A stretch of 64,000 nt of DNA from positions 1-64,000 of the forward strand of contig CAZFYX010000109.1 in NCBI GenBank assembly GCA_964523885.1. The letters run 5' to 3'. Origin of the DNA: SHXO01 sp964523885. GTDB lineage: Bacteria > Pseudomonadota > Gammaproteobacteria > Burkholderiales > SHXO01. The number at the start of each line of letters is the position of its first letter. Within the stretch, counting starts at the first letter, position 1. The notes beneath the pieces are model-generated. The model worked only from the letters and a program-made list of their open reading frames with translations. It had not been told where the DNA came from and did not search any database. Positions 17,287-25,625 of this stretch are shown here, one piece after another. The translations under genes were made by a program, and so were the position numbers.

Positions 17287-17431
17287 CCGGCAGTTGCCGG
17301 CTAAACCCAGGCGCTAGGCCCTAGGTGCCAGGCGCCAGAATCAAGACGCGGCGCCATGCGCCGCATCGAACCCCTGGCGTCTGGAGCCTAGTGCCTGGCG
17401 CCTGCATGTGGCGCACTGCGCCACATGCAGG
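17277..17431. repeat. Junction inverted repeat, copy B, with flanking perfect hairpins
   Basis: Four nested structures. A perfect 16-base inverted repeat (17277-17292 with 17295-17310, 2-base loop) contains the last codons and stop of the dioxygenase beta gene. The element arms are AGGCGCTAGGCCCTAGG...GGCGCCAG (17310-17338) and CTGGCGTCTGGAGCC-TAGTGCC (17373-17394). The inner hairpin is GCGGCGC-CAT-GCGCCGC (17348-17364). A perfect 15-base inverted repeat with a one-base loop spans 17401-17431 (half CCTGCATGTGGCGCA). No T-tract follows any of them. Confidence 0.85.
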
Positions 17432-17475
17432 CACCCCCCTTGCCGCCCCGTCCCCACCGCGGCCCCGGCACCTCC

Positions 17476-17503
17476 ATTGAAAACCCCTGCGACACCCCCA
17501 ACT
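17476..17503 (+). promoter_or_regulatory. Sigma-32 (heat-shock) promoter of hsp20-lon
   Basis: ATTGAAA (17476-17482; consensus CTTGAAA) and CCCCAACT (17496-17503; consensus CCCCATNT) are separated by 13 bases, within the sigma-32 range. It lies about 50 bases before the Hsp20 ATG, and both downstream genes are classic heat-shock genes. Confidence 0.7.
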
Positions 17504-17553
17504 GCGGCGGGTGACGGGCCGCATCCGCGGTCTCCAGGGAGTACAAGGCGTAC

Positions 17554-17958
17554 ATGAAGAATCGATTCCCCATGCCCTCGATGTGGGCGCAGGCCCTGGA
17601 GATGCTCGACCAGGCCGACCGCCTGCAACGGCAGTTCTTCCGGCCCGGCGCGCAAGGCCAGGGGCCTGGCTGGGAGCCTCCGGTCGACATCGTCGAGACC
17701 GGCAACGAGTACTGGCTGCAGGTGGCGCTGCCCGGCGTCCACCCGGACCGCATCAAGGTCTACTTCGACGGTGCAGCGCTGGTGGTCACCGGCGAGCGGC
17801 CGCTGCCGGCCCGCTGCCACGCAGGCGCCATCCGCCGCCTGGAGATTCCCTACGGCCGCTTCGAGCGGCGCATCCCGATCCCCTCGGGCCACTACGAGCT
17901 GCACGAGCAGCGCGTCGAGAACGGCTGCGTGGTGATCGGACTGCGGCAGATCGCGTGA
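17554..17958 (+). CDS. Hsp20/alpha-crystallin small heat-shock protein
   Basis: A 134-residue ATP-independent holdase. The alpha-crystallin domain (about 40-130) includes WEPPVDIVETGNEYWLQVAL, LPGVHPDRIKVYFDGAALVV and IPYGRFERRIPIP. It lacks the usual I-x-I C-terminal tail except for a possible VIGLRQIA ending. The stop is followed by the lon start after 13 bases, making a chaperone-protease operon: Hsp20 holds unfolded proteins and Lon degrades them. Preceded by a sigma-32-like promoter. Confidence 0.88.
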   Translation: MKNRFPMPSMWAQALEMLDQADRLQRQFFRPGAQGQGPGWEPPVDIVETGNEYWLQVALPGVHPDRIKVYFDGAALVVTGERPLPARCHAGAIRRLEIPYGRFERRIPIPSGHYELHEQRVENGCVVIGLRQIA

Positions 17959-17971
17959 GGTGCACGACAAG

Positions 17972-20410
17972 ATGAACGAGCTCAACATGGAAAGCAGCAA
18001 CACCCAGGGCGCGGCGAAGCCGGGGCAGGGTTCCGGCCAGGAGCAGTCACCCGTGCTGGTGCTCCCCGACGACGCCATCGCCATCGTCCCGGTGCGCAAC
18101 CTCGTCCTGTTCCCCGGCATGATCCTGCCGCTCACGGTCGGCCGCGAAGGTTCGATCGCCGCCGCGCAACAGGCCGTGCGCGCAGAGCGCCCGGTCGGCC
18201 TGCTGCTGCAGAAGGACCCGTCCACCGACAACCCCGGGCCGGACGATCTGCATGGCTGGGGCACGGTCGCCCAGATCCTGCGCTATGTCACCACGCAGGA
18301 CGGCGGTCATCATGTGATCTGCCAGGGGCAGGAGCGGTTCCGCATCAAGGAATTCCTGACCGGCTATCCGTTCCTCGCCGCGCGCGTCGAGCGCTTCGCC
18401 GACGGCACTGGCGCGAGCCAGGATGTCGAGGCGCGCTTCCTGCAGCTCAAGCGGCGCGCGGCCGAAGTGCTCGAGCTGCTGCCCCAGACGCCGCAGGAGC
18501 TGGTCTCTGCAGTGCAGAACTTCACCTCGCCCGGTGGACTGGCCGACATGGTCTCCGGCTTCATGGACATCAAGCCGGAAGAGAAGCAGGGCCTGCTCGA
18601 GACGCTCAACGTGCAGGCGCGCCTGGACAAGGTGCTCGAGATCCTCGGCCGCCGGCTGGAGGTGCTCAAGCTCTCGAAGGAGATCGATGAGCGCACCAAG
18701 GAGTCGGTCGACAAGCGCCAGCGCGAATACCTCCTGCGCGAGCAGCTCAAGACCATCCAGAAGGAGCTGGGCGAGGACGAGGAGGGCGGCGCCGACATCG
18801 AGGAGCTGGAGAAGGCGATCGACGAGGCAGGCATGCCGGAAGAAGTCGAGGCCCATGCACGCAAGGAGCTCAAGCGCCTGTCGCGCATTCCGGAGGCCTC
18901 TGCCGAGTATTCGATGGCGCGCACCTACGTCGACTGGCTGATCGAGCTGCCGTGGAAGGCCACGCAGCAGGACGAGATCGACCTCGGCGAGGCCCGCCGG
19001 ATCCTCGACGAGGATCACTTCGGGCTGGAGAAGATCAAGAAGCGCATCCTCGAGTTCCTGGCCGTGCGCAAGCTCAATCCCTCGGGCAAGTCGCCCATCC
19101 TGTGCTTCGTCGGTCCGCCCGGCGTGGGCAAGACCTCGCTCGGCCAGAGCATCGCCAAGGCCCTGGGGCGCAAGTTCACCCGCGTCGCGCTGGGCGGCGT
19201 GCACGACGAGTCGGAGATCCGCGGGCACCGGCGCACCTACGTGGGCGCGCTGCCAGGCAACATCGTGCAGGCGCTCAAGAAGGCCGGCAGCCGCGAGTGC
19301 GTGATGATGCTCGACGAGATCGACAAGATCGGCGTGGGCGGCTTCCACGGCGACCCCAACTCGGCGCTGCTGGAGGTGCTGGACCCCGAGCAGAACCACA
19401 CCTTCCGCGACAACTACCTGGGGGTGCCGTTCGACCTGTCGCGCGTGACCTTCATCGCCACCGCGAACATGCTCGACACCATTTCCGGGCCGCTGCGCGA
19501 CCGCATGGAGATCATCAGCCTGCCGGGCTACACGCAGGAAGAGAAGCTGCAGATCGCGAAGAAGTACCTGGTGAAGCGCCAGCTCGAGCAGAACGGGCTG
19601 TCGGCGGAGAAGTTCGAGATCACCGACCAGGCGATCCGGGCCGTCATCGCGGACTACACGCGCGAGGCCGGCGTGCGCAACCTGGAGCGCGAGATCGGCG
19701 CCGTGGCCCGCAACGCGGCCGTGAAGATCGCTGCCGGCGATGCGCCGCGGGTGCGCGTCGATGCCGGGGAACTCGAGGAGATCCTGGGGCCGGGCCGGTA
19801 CGAGAACGAGGTCGCGCAGCGCACCAGCGTCCCGGGCGTGGCCACGGGGCTGGCCTGGACGCCGGTGGGCGGCGATATCCTCTTCATCGAGGCGAGCCGC
19901 ACGCCGGGCAGCGGACGGCTGATCCTGACCGGTCAGCTGGGCGACGTCATGAAGGAGAGCGCGCAGGCGGCGCTCACCCTGGTGAAGTCGCGTGCAGCGG
20001 AGCTGGGCATCGACCCGGCCAGCCTGGACAAGTCCGACGTGCACGTGCACGTGCCGGCGGGGGCGATCCCGAAGGACGGCCCGAGTGCGGGCGTGGCGAT
20101 GTTCATGGCGCTGAGCTCGCTGCTCGCCAACCGTACGGTGCGGCACGACATGGCCATGACGGGGGAGATCAGCCTGCGCGGGCTGGTGCTGCCGGTGGGC
20201 GGCATCAAGGAGAAGGTGCTGGCGGCGATGCGGGCGGGCATCACCACGGTGATGCTGCCGCGGCGGAACCAGAAGGACCTCGTGGACGTGCCGCAGGAGG
20301 CGCGCGAGCGGCTGACGTTCGTCTGGCTCGAGAGCGTGGACGATGCCGTCGCGAATGCGCTGATCGTCGAAGGCGCGAACGCGGAACCGGAGCCGGCGCT
20401 GGCGGACTGA
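17972..20410 (+). CDS. lon: ATP-dependent protease Lon
   Basis: A 812-residue cytoplasmic AAA+ serine protease. The N-terminal LON substrate domain (IVPVRNLVLFPGMILPLTVG) is followed by a coiled-coil region. Walker A is GPPGVGKTSLG (Lys387) and Walker B MMLDEIDKIG. The proteolytic dyad is Ser705 in PKDGPSAG and Lys748 in GGIKEK, 43 residues apart as in E. coli Lon. The ATG at 17972 is preferred over the GTG at 17960 because GAGGTG (17957-17962) then serves as ribosome site. Some residues around the AAA+ sensor (GVHDESEIRGHRRTYVGALPG) differ little from other Lons. A rho-independent terminator follows. Confidence 0.95.
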   Translation: MNELNMESSNTQGAAKPGQGSGQEQSPVLVLPDDAIAIVPVRNLVLFPGMILPLTVGREGSIAAAQQAVRAERPVGLLLQKDPSTDNPGPDDLHGWGTVAQILRYVTTQDGGHHVICQGQERFRIKEFLTGYPFLAARVERFADGTGASQDVEARFLQLKRRAAEVLELLPQTPQELVSAVQNFTSPGGLADMVSGFMDIKPEEKQGLLETLNVQARLDKVLEILGRRLEVLKLSKEIDERTKESVDKRQREYLLREQLKTIQKELGEDEEGGADIEELEKAIDEAGMPEEVEAHARKELKRLSRIPEASAEYSMARTYVDWLIELPWKATQQDEIDLGEARRILDEDHFGLEKIKKRILEFLAVRKLNPSGKSPILCFVGPPGVGKTSLGQSIAKALGRKFTRVALGGVHDESEIRGHRRTYVGALPGNIVQALKKAGSRECVMMLDEIDKIGVGGFHGDPNSALLEVLDPEQNHTFRDNYLGVPFDLSRVTFIATANMLDTISGPLRDRMEIISLPGYTQEEKLQIAKKYLVKRQLEQNGLSAEKFEITDQAIRAVIADYTREAGVRNLEREIGAVARNAAVKIAAGDAPRVRVDAGELEEILGPGRYENEVAQRTSVPGVATGLAWTPVGGDILFIEASRTPGSGRLILTGQLGDVMKESAQAALTLVKSRAAELGIDPASLDKSDVHVHVPAGAIPKDGPSAGVAMFMALSSLLANRTVRHDMAMTGEISLRGLVLPVGGIKEKVLAAMRAGITTVMLPRRNQKDLVDVPQEARERLTFVWLESVDDAVANALIVEGANAEPEPALAD

Positions 20411-20429
20411 GCGGGTGCTCGACGGGAAG

Positions 20430-20457
20430 CGGGCTGCCGTGAGGCGGCCCGTTTTCT
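20430..20457 (+). terminator. Rho-independent terminator of hsp20-lon
   Basis: The stem CGGGCTGCC (20430-20438) pairs with GGCGGCCCG (20443-20451) with one G-U pair and loop GTGA, followed by TTTTCTATT. It is one of the two textbook terminators in the window. Confidence 0.88.
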
Positions 20458-20497
20458 ATTGTGCGTGTCGTGAGCCCGGTGAGTTGTCGGAATGTTC

Positions 20498-20536
20498 ACC
20501 CCTCACCCTGTCCCTCTCCCGCAAGGGGAGAGGGGA
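20498..20536. repeat. CCCTCACCC/GGGAGAGGG dispersed palindrome, copy 1
   Basis: CCCCTCACCC followed by CCCTCTCCC-GCAA-GGGGAGAGGGG. It matches the widespread proteobacterial repeat of this type. Other copies are at 23434-23473, 24543-24583 (inverted) and 61131-61170. It lies between the lon terminator and the molybdenum hydroxylase genes. Confidence 0.8.
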
Positions 20537-20660
20537 CGTTCTTCATCGTGCGACGGACAGTTCCGATCACGGTACCTCAGCCACGACTTGCACCGCGACA
20601 CCGCCGCGAGGAGCCCGTCCGTCGCTGTATCATTCCGCGGATATACAACAGCCCTGCCGC

Positions 20661-21125
20661 ATGAACAAGCTCACCATCAACGGCACCATCACGATCCTCG
20701 ATGCCGACCCCGCCACGCCGCTGCTCTGGGTGTTGCGCGACACGCTCAACCTGACCGGCACCAAGTTCGGCTGTGGCGTCGGGGCGTGCGGCGCATGCAC
20801 GGTGCACCTCGACGGGCAGCCGGTACGCGCGTGCGTCGTGCCGCTCTCCGCGTGTGACGGCCGGCGCGTCACCACCATCGAGGGCCTCAGGCAGGATGGC
20901 CGCCTGCATCCGGTGCAGCAGGCGTGGATCGATCACCAGGTGCCGCAATGCGGGTTCTGCCAATCCGGCATGATCATGGCGGCCGCTGCGCTGCTGCAAC
21001 GCAAGCCGCACGCCACGGATGCGGACGTCGCGGCGGCGATCACCAACATCTGCCGCTGCGGCACCTACCCGCGCATCAAGCGTGCGATCCGTGCGCTGGC
21101 GCAACCGGATCGGTCGGTGAAATGA
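20661..21125 (+). CDS. Molybdenum hydroxylase small 2Fe-2S subunit (isoquinoline 1-oxidoreductase alpha-like)
   Basis: A 154-residue electron-transfer subunit with two [2Fe-2S] clusters. The plant-type ferredoxin cluster has CGVGACGAC (about residue 40), with a further Cys near VRACVVPL. The second cluster uses CGFCQSGMIM and the late CRCGTY. Start chosen at the ATG before KLTINGTITILDAD, the usual N-terminus. The gene overlaps its large subunit by ATGA. It passes electrons from the Mo site to an unknown acceptor, often a membrane cytochrome. An XdhC-type maturation factor is not nearby. Confidence 0.88.
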   Translation: MNKLTINGTITILDADPATPLLWVLRDTLNLTGTKFGCGVGACGACTVHLDGQPVRACVVPLSACDGRRVTTIEGLRQDGRLHPVQQAWIDHQVPQCGFCQSGMIMAAAALLQRKPHATDADVAAAITNICRCGTYPRIKRAIRALAQPDRSVK

Positions 21126-23422
21126 AGCAGCCAGCGGATGTCCCTGCGCCCAAGCGCAAGTGGCGGCGCCGCTTCCTCATCACGGCCGGCGTGGTCGGCG
21201 GCGGGATGGCGCTGGGCGTCTGGAGCTTCTATCGCGATCGCGACCGCCTGACTGCGCCGCCGGCATTGCAGGCAGGATCGGGCATGACGGTGCTCACCGC
21301 TTGGATCCGCCTCTCCACGGACGGTACCGTGCTGGTGCAGGTGCCCCGGCAGGAGATGGGGCAGGGCGTGACCACGGTACTGCCATTGCTGGTCGCCGAG
21401 GAGATGGACGCCGATCCTGCCAAGGTCGGCTTCGAGCAGGCACCGATCGATGCGGTCTATGCGAACGCGACGATGATCGGTGATGCGCCGCCGGTCCGTC
21501 CCGACGACACAGGCTGGATCGCCGATGTCATGCGGCTCTCGCAACAGAAGTTCGGCGAGATGCTGGGCGTGCAGGCGACCGGCGGCTCGACCAGCGTGCG
21601 GGATGCCTGGGTGCCGATGCGCCGGGCCGGCGCGGCCGCACGGGCGATGCTGATCGAGGCCGCGGCGATGCGCTTCAGCGTGCCGGCCGGCGAGTGCACG
21701 GCGGAGAACGGTGTGGTCACGCATGCGCGGACCGGCAAGCGCGCGACGTTCGGCGAGCTCGCTGCCGAGGCGGCGAGGTTCCCGGTTCCGCACGAGGTCG
21801 CGCTCAAGGATCGCGCAGGCTTCAAGTTGCTCGGCAAGTCGCGGCCGCGGCTGGACATCCCGGCGAAGGTGGACGGCAGCGCGCAGTTCGGCATGGACGT
21901 GCGCGAGCCCGGACAGCTCTATGCTGCGATCGTGCAGTGCCCGGTGTTCGGCGGTGCGGTCAAGGGGCTGGATGCCGACAAGGCGCGCACCAGGCCGGGG
22001 GTGAAGCTGGTGGTGGAACTGCCGGCGACCAGCACTTCCGCCGCGGCGGTCGTGGTCATCGCCGAGCATTACTGGCAGGCGCGCGCCGCGCTCGCGGACG
22101 TGACCATCACCTGGGACGAGGGTTCGCGCGCCGGACATGACAGCGCGGCGCAGCGCCAGCGCTACGCGGCGCTGCTGGACCACGGCGAGTCCCGCGAGTA
22201 CGACGCCGAGGGCGATCCCGAACACGGCTTTGCAGCGCCGCCGCTGATCGTGACGGCCGACTACCACGTGCCGTACCTGGCGCATGCGCCGATGGAGCCG
22301 ATCAACTGCACGGCCAGGGTGAAGCCCGGGGAGGCGTGCGACGTGTGGGTGGGCAACCAGTCCCCCACGCTGGTCCGGTGGTTCGCAGCCCAGGCCGCCG
22401 CGCTGGACAGTGCCAGGGTCAACGTCCACACGCCCTACCTTGGCGGCGGGTTCGGCCGCCGCTTCGAGGTCGACGTCGTGGTGCAGGCGGTGATGACTGC
22501 GGCCCACGTTCCAGGCGTGCCGGTGCAGCTGATCTGGTCGCGCGAGGAGGACCTGCAGCACGACGTCTACCGCCCGATGGCCGCTGCGCGGCTGCGGGCG
22601 GCGATGGACTCCTCCGGGAATATCACCGCGTGGTCGGCACGGGTGGTGGGGCAGTCGCCCACCGGCTCGTTGACCGAGCGGCTCCTGCCCGCTGCCGCGT
22701 CGGACCTGATGAAGGACAAGACCACGGTCGAGGGGCTGTTCGACCTGCCATATGCGTTGCCGCACCGGCGTACCGAGCACGTGCTGGCGCACGAGCCGGT
22801 GCCGGTCGGCTACTGGCGCAGTGTCGGGCACAGCTACAACGCCTTCTTCGCCGAGTCGTTCATCGACGAGTGCGCGCACGCGGCGAAGCAGGATCCGTTC
22901 GCCTTCCGGCGCCGCCTGCTGGCCGATGCACCGCGACATGTGAAGGTGCTCGAGGCGGCGGCGAGCCATGCCGGCTGGGACCGGCCGCTGCCCAAAGGCG
23001 TGGCGCGCGGGATTGCCTTTGCGGAGAGCTTCCACGCCATCGTCGCGCAGGTGGCGGAAGTGGAGGTGCAGGACGGAAAGCCGGTCGTGCGCCGCATCGT
23101 GTGCGCGGTCGACTGCGGCTTCGCGCTGCAGCCGGATAACGTCATCGCGCAGATGGAGGGTGCGATCCTGTTCGGCCTGAGCGCGGCACTGCACGGCGAG
23201 ATCACGGTCAAGGACGGTCGCGTGCAGCAGCGCAACTTCACCGACTATCCCATGGTGCTGCTGGCCGACACGCCGCAGATCGAGGTGCACCTGGTCAGCT
23301 CCGGGGTCGAGCATCTCGGCGGGGTTGGTGAACCGGGGACGCCGCCGGTCGCGCCGGCGGTGTGCAATGCCCTGTTCGCCTTGACCGGCAAACGGGTGCG
23401 GGAGTTGCCGATCCGGTTGTAG
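21122..23422 (+). CDS. Molybdopterin-binding large subunit (isoquinoline 1-oxidoreductase beta-like)
   Basis: A 766-residue catalytic subunit that hydroxylates a carbon next to a ring nitrogen, or oxidises an aldehyde, using water. The N-terminus KRKWRRRFLITAGVVGGGMALG looks like a Tat signal or anchor, so the enzyme is probably periplasmic or membrane-facing, as for IorB-type enzymes. Visible cofactor motifs are YLGGGFGRRFEVDVV, EMGQGVTT and the C-terminal GVGEPGTPPVAPAV, whose Glu is the catalytic base. No FAD subunit is present, which fits the two-subunit Ior family rather than xanthine dehydrogenase. Substrate unknown. Confidence 0.87.
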   Translation: MKQPADVPAPKRKWRRRFLITAGVVGGGMALGVWSFYRDRDRLTAPPALQAGSGMTVLTAWIRLSTDGTVLVQVPRQEMGQGVTTVLPLLVAEEMDADPAKVGFEQAPIDAVYANATMIGDAPPVRPDDTGWIADVMRLSQQKFGEMLGVQATGGSTSVRDAWVPMRRAGAAARAMLIEAAAMRFSVPAGECTAENGVVTHARTGKRATFGELAAEAARFPVPHEVALKDRAGFKLLGKSRPRLDIPAKVDGSAQFGMDVREPGQLYAAIVQCPVFGGAVKGLDADKARTRPGVKLVVELPATSTSAAAVVVIAEHYWQARAALADVTITWDEGSRAGHDSAAQRQRYAALLDHGESREYDAEGDPEHGFAAPPLIVTADYHVPYLAHAPMEPINCTARVKPGEACDVWVGNQSPTLVRWFAAQAAALDSARVNVHTPYLGGGFGRRFEVDVVVQAVMTAAHVPGVPVQLIWSREEDLQHDVYRPMAAARLRAAMDSSGNITAWSARVVGQSPTGSLTERLLPAAASDLMKDKTTVEGLFDLPYALPHRRTEHVLAHEPVPVGYWRSVGHSYNAFFAESFIDECAHAAKQDPFAFRRRLLADAPRHVKVLEAAASHAGWDRPLPKGVARGIAFAESFHAIVAQVAEVEVQDGKPVVRRIVCAVDCGFALQPDNVIAQMEGAILFGLSAALHGEITVKDGRVQQRNFTDYPMVLLADTPQIEVHLVSSGVEHLGGVGEPGTPPVAPAVCNALFALTGKRVRELPIRL

Positions 23423-23433
23423 GCGGGAGCGCT

Positions 23434-23588
23434 ACCCCTCACCCCGGCCCTCTCCCGCAAGGGGAGAGGGGGAACGGCACGCTCGCGGCATCTCGCACTT
23501 CACTCTCTGCGTTGACGGGCGAGTTCACGCACTTCGGCCTCCGCGTTGCGGGAAGAGCTCGCGCTCTTCCGTCTCCCATGATGGGAGA
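23434..23588. repeat. Repeat-rich spacer after the hydroxylase genes
   Basis: Copy 2 of the CCCTCACCC palindrome lies at 23434-23473. It is followed by perfect hairpins GGAAGAGC-TCGC-GCTCTTCC (23551-23570) and TCTCCCA-TGA-TGGGAGA (23572-23588), and then degenerate GGGAGAGG pieces to about 23630. The rest of the 406-base gap to the peroxidase gene (to 23828) holds no convincing gene; a ribosome site GGGAGGAGG (23796-23804) is visible about 24 bases before the next start. Confidence 0.7.
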
Positions 23589-23828
23589 GGTCACGCTCTT
23601 CCCCCCTTCCTTGACGGGAGAGGCAGGGCGGGCGCGCGCAGCGCGAACCGAGAAGCGCATTGACCCGTCTGCACCCCTCGCCCCGGCCCGCTCCGGCAAC
23701 GGCGAACCGCTGCGGCCGGAGTGGGTCCATGACGGTGGAGGGCCGGTGGGCGGGCCGAAGTTTAGGTAAGCTCCTGCCCCGGGTGGTGCACCCTCTGGGA
23801 GGAGGACCGATCACCGTTTGGAGTCCAC

Positions 23829-24362
23829 ATGAAAGCCATCGCCGTTTTCGCCGCAGCTGCCGTCTGGTCGTCGTCCGCCCTAGCCGCGTCCTGTCCCGAC
23901 GTGCTCAATCACAAGTTCAGGACCTTGCTGGGCAAGGAGATCGACCTGTGCCAGTACGCCGACCAGCCGGTGCTGGTCGTCAACACCGCCAGCAAGTGCG
24001 GCTACACGCCGCTATTCACCAAGCTCGAAGCGCTCTACGACGAGTACAAGGGCAAGGGACTGGTCATCATCGGATTCCCGTCCAACGACTTCAAGCAGGA
24101 GCTGGCCACCAACAAGGAGGTCGGCGAATTCTGCGTGATGAACTACGGCGTCAAGTTCCCGATGATCGAGATGTCCTCGGTGAAGGGCGCGGCGGCCAAC
24201 CCGCTGTTCAAGGACCTGGCGCAGAGCACCGGCACCGAGCCGGGCTGGAACTTCCACAAGTACCTGATCGCGCCGGGCGGCAAGCAGGTGTACAGCTTCT
24301 CCACGCGCGTCGAGCCGGACAGCTCGGAGGTGATGTCGAAGCTGAAGCCGATGTTGAAGTGA
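23829..24362 (+). CDS. Exported glutathione peroxidase-family protein (Cys type)
   Basis: A 177-residue thiol peroxidase that reduces hydroperoxides. The signal peptide MKAIAVFAAAAVWSSSALAA is unusual, since most bacterial Gpx proteins are cytoplasmic. Family motifs are NTASKCGYTPLF (peroxidatic Cys in place of selenocysteine), IGFPSNDFKQEL (in place of GFPCNQF) and WNFHKYLI with the catalytic Trp-Asn. The resolving Cys seen in thioredoxin-dependent types (FPCN) is Ser here; CVMNYGVKFP may offer another. Likely periplasmic. The stop is followed within a few bases by junction repeat copy C. Confidence 0.87.
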   Translation: MKAIAVFAAAAVWSSSALAASCPDVLNHKFRTLLGKEIDLCQYADQPVLVVNTASKCGYTPLFTKLEALYDEYKGKGLVIIGFPSNDFKQELATNKEVGEFCVMNYGVKFPMIEMSSVKGAAANPLFKDLAQSTGTEPGWNFHKYLIAPGGKQVYSFSTRVEPDSSEVMSKLKPMLK

Positions 24363-24366
24363 ACGA

Positions 24367-24412
24367 TAGGCGCCAGGTGTCAGGCTCTAGGCTCTAGGCG
24401 CCAGACGCCAGG
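24367..24412. repeat. Junction repeat, copy C (left arm only)
   Basis: TAGGCGCCAGGTGTCAGG, then GGCTCTAGGCTCTAGGCGCC and AGACGCCAGGGG. It starts 5 bases after the peroxidase stop. No matching right arm is present; instead the heptamer array begins at 24418. Confidence 0.75.
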
Positions 24413-24417
24413 GGTTG

Positions 24418-24515
24418 AGGCTGGAGGCGAGAGGCTAAAGGCTAAAGGCTAAAGGCTAAAGGCTAAAGGCTAAAGGCTAAAGGCTGGAGGCTAGAGGCTA
24501 GAGGCTAGAGGCGAG
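24418..24515. repeat. Heptanucleotide tandem array (AGGCTAA)n
   Basis: Fourteen 7-base units in register: AGGCTGG, AGGCGAG, seven perfect AGGCTAA (24432-24480), AGGCTGG, three AGGCTAG, AGGCGAG. The unit resembles the AGGCTCT steps at the edge of junction repeat copy C, suggesting local slippage expansion. It is noncoding, between the peroxidase and the Bug receptor. Confidence 0.9.
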
Positions 24516-24542
24516 GGGGGAGGCGGTTGCGAGCGCGCTTTG

Positions 24543-24583
24543 CTCCCTCTCCCCTTGCGGGAGAGGGTTGGGGTGAGGGGTAG
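24543..24583. repeat. CCCTCACCC palindrome, copy 3, inverted
   Basis: CTCCCTCTCCCC-TTGC-GGGAGAGGG then GGGGTGAGGGG. Translated, its right half gives RERVGVRGS, a common false N-terminus in genomes with this repeat. Confidence 0.8.
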
Positions 24584-24602
24584 CACGATACAGCGCAATT
24601 CC

Positions 24603-25586
24603 TTGCGTCGATACGCGTCCCGCCTGGTGCGCCTGGGTGTCGCTTCGCTCGCGTTCGCCCTGTCCGCGTCCCTGGCCTTTGCTCAAACCTATCCCGACCG
24701 TGCGCTGCGCATGGTGGTCCCGTTCACCCCGGCCGGCGCCACGGACGTGCTCGCACGCCTGGTCGGCGAGGACCTCGGCCGCCGCCTAGGCCAGCCGATC
24801 GTCATCGAGAACCGCCCGGGCGCGGGCGGCAACATCGGCGCGCAGCTGGCGGCCAGGTCGCCGCCCGACGGCTACACCCTGCTGATGGCGCCGGTCTCGA
24901 TCTACGCGATCGCGATGACGCTCTACCGCGAGCCGGGCTTCGACGTCGAGCGCGACCTCGCGCCGGTCTCACTCGTCGCCAACGTGCCCCACGTGCTGGT
25001 CGTCAATCCGGCGCTGCCCGCACGCAACCTCCGCGAGCTGATCGCGCTGGCGAAGGCGAGTCCGGGCACGCTGGCGATCGCCTCGCAGGGCACGGGCACC
25101 GTCTCGCACCTGGAGGCGGAGATCCTGCAGGACATGGCCGGCATCGCCCTGGTGCACGTGCCCTACAAGGGGAGTGCGCCGGCGCTGGTCGATGTCGTCG
25201 CCGGGCGGGTCCCGATCATGTTCGACAGCATCGCCTCGGCGCTGCCGCAGATCAGGGCCGGCAAGCTGGTGGCGATCGCGGTCGCCGCCGATCATCGCGC
25301 GACGCTGCTCCCCGAGATCCCCACCATCGCCGAGTCCGGGCTGCCGGGCTACCGGGCCGAATCGTGGCTCGGCATCATGGTGCCTGCGAAGACGCCCCCG
25401 GTCGCGATCGAGCGCCTCAATCGCGCGCTGGCCGCCCTGCTCGCAGAGCCGCGCGTGCGGCAGGCCTTGCTCGAGCGCGGCTTCGAACCCCAGTCCAGCA
25501 CCCCGGGCCAGCTTGAGGAGCGCATCCGGGCCGATCGGGCCGCCTGGGGCAGGGTGGTGAAAGCCGCCAGGATGACCCTGGAGTAG
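24603..25586 (+). CDS. Bug-family tripartite tricarboxylate transporter receptor
   Basis: A periplasmic solute-binding protein of about 327 residues. Family signatures are YPDRALRMVVPFTPAGATDV, IVIENRPGAGGNIG and VPYKGSAPALVDVVAG. The start is uncertain. A frame extends back into the CCCTC repeat (ATG 24540, GTG 24573), which I reject as coding. TTG 24603 gives a basic signal peptide ending ALSASLAFAQ; GTG 24627 gives a shorter one. No ribosome site is clear for any. No TctA/TctB membrane genes are nearby, as is usual for the many orphan Bug receptors of Burkholderiales. The following CoA transferase suggests a carboxylic-acid ligand. Confidence 0.85.
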   Translation: MRRYASRLVRLGVASLAFALSASLAFAQTYPDRALRMVVPFTPAGATDVLARLVGEDLGRRLGQPIVIENRPGAGGNIGAQLAARSPPDGYTLLMAPVSIYAIAMTLYREPGFDVERDLAPVSLVANVPHVLVVNPALPARNLRELIALAKASPGTLAIASQGTGTVSHLEAEILQDMAGIALVHVPYKGSAPALVDVVAGRVPIMFDSIASALPQIRAGKLVAIAVAADHRATLLPEIPTIAESGLPGYRAESWLGIMVPAKTPPVAIERLNRALAALLAEPRVRQALLERGFEPQSSTPGQLEERIRADRAAWGRVVKAARMTLE

Positions 25587-25625
25587 GGCGGGCGACCGCC
25601 CCGCTGCCGACAACGACCAACCACG

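Noticed and set aside
24418..24515. Possible CRISPR or satellite with spacers
   Set aside because: The unit is only 7 bases with no unique spacers and no cas genes nearby; it is a simple tandem repeat.
24540..24602. Bug receptor N-terminus beginning MLPLPLRERVGVRGS
   Set aside because: These residues are the translated CCCTC palindrome, a frequent annotation artefact; a normal signal peptide starts later.
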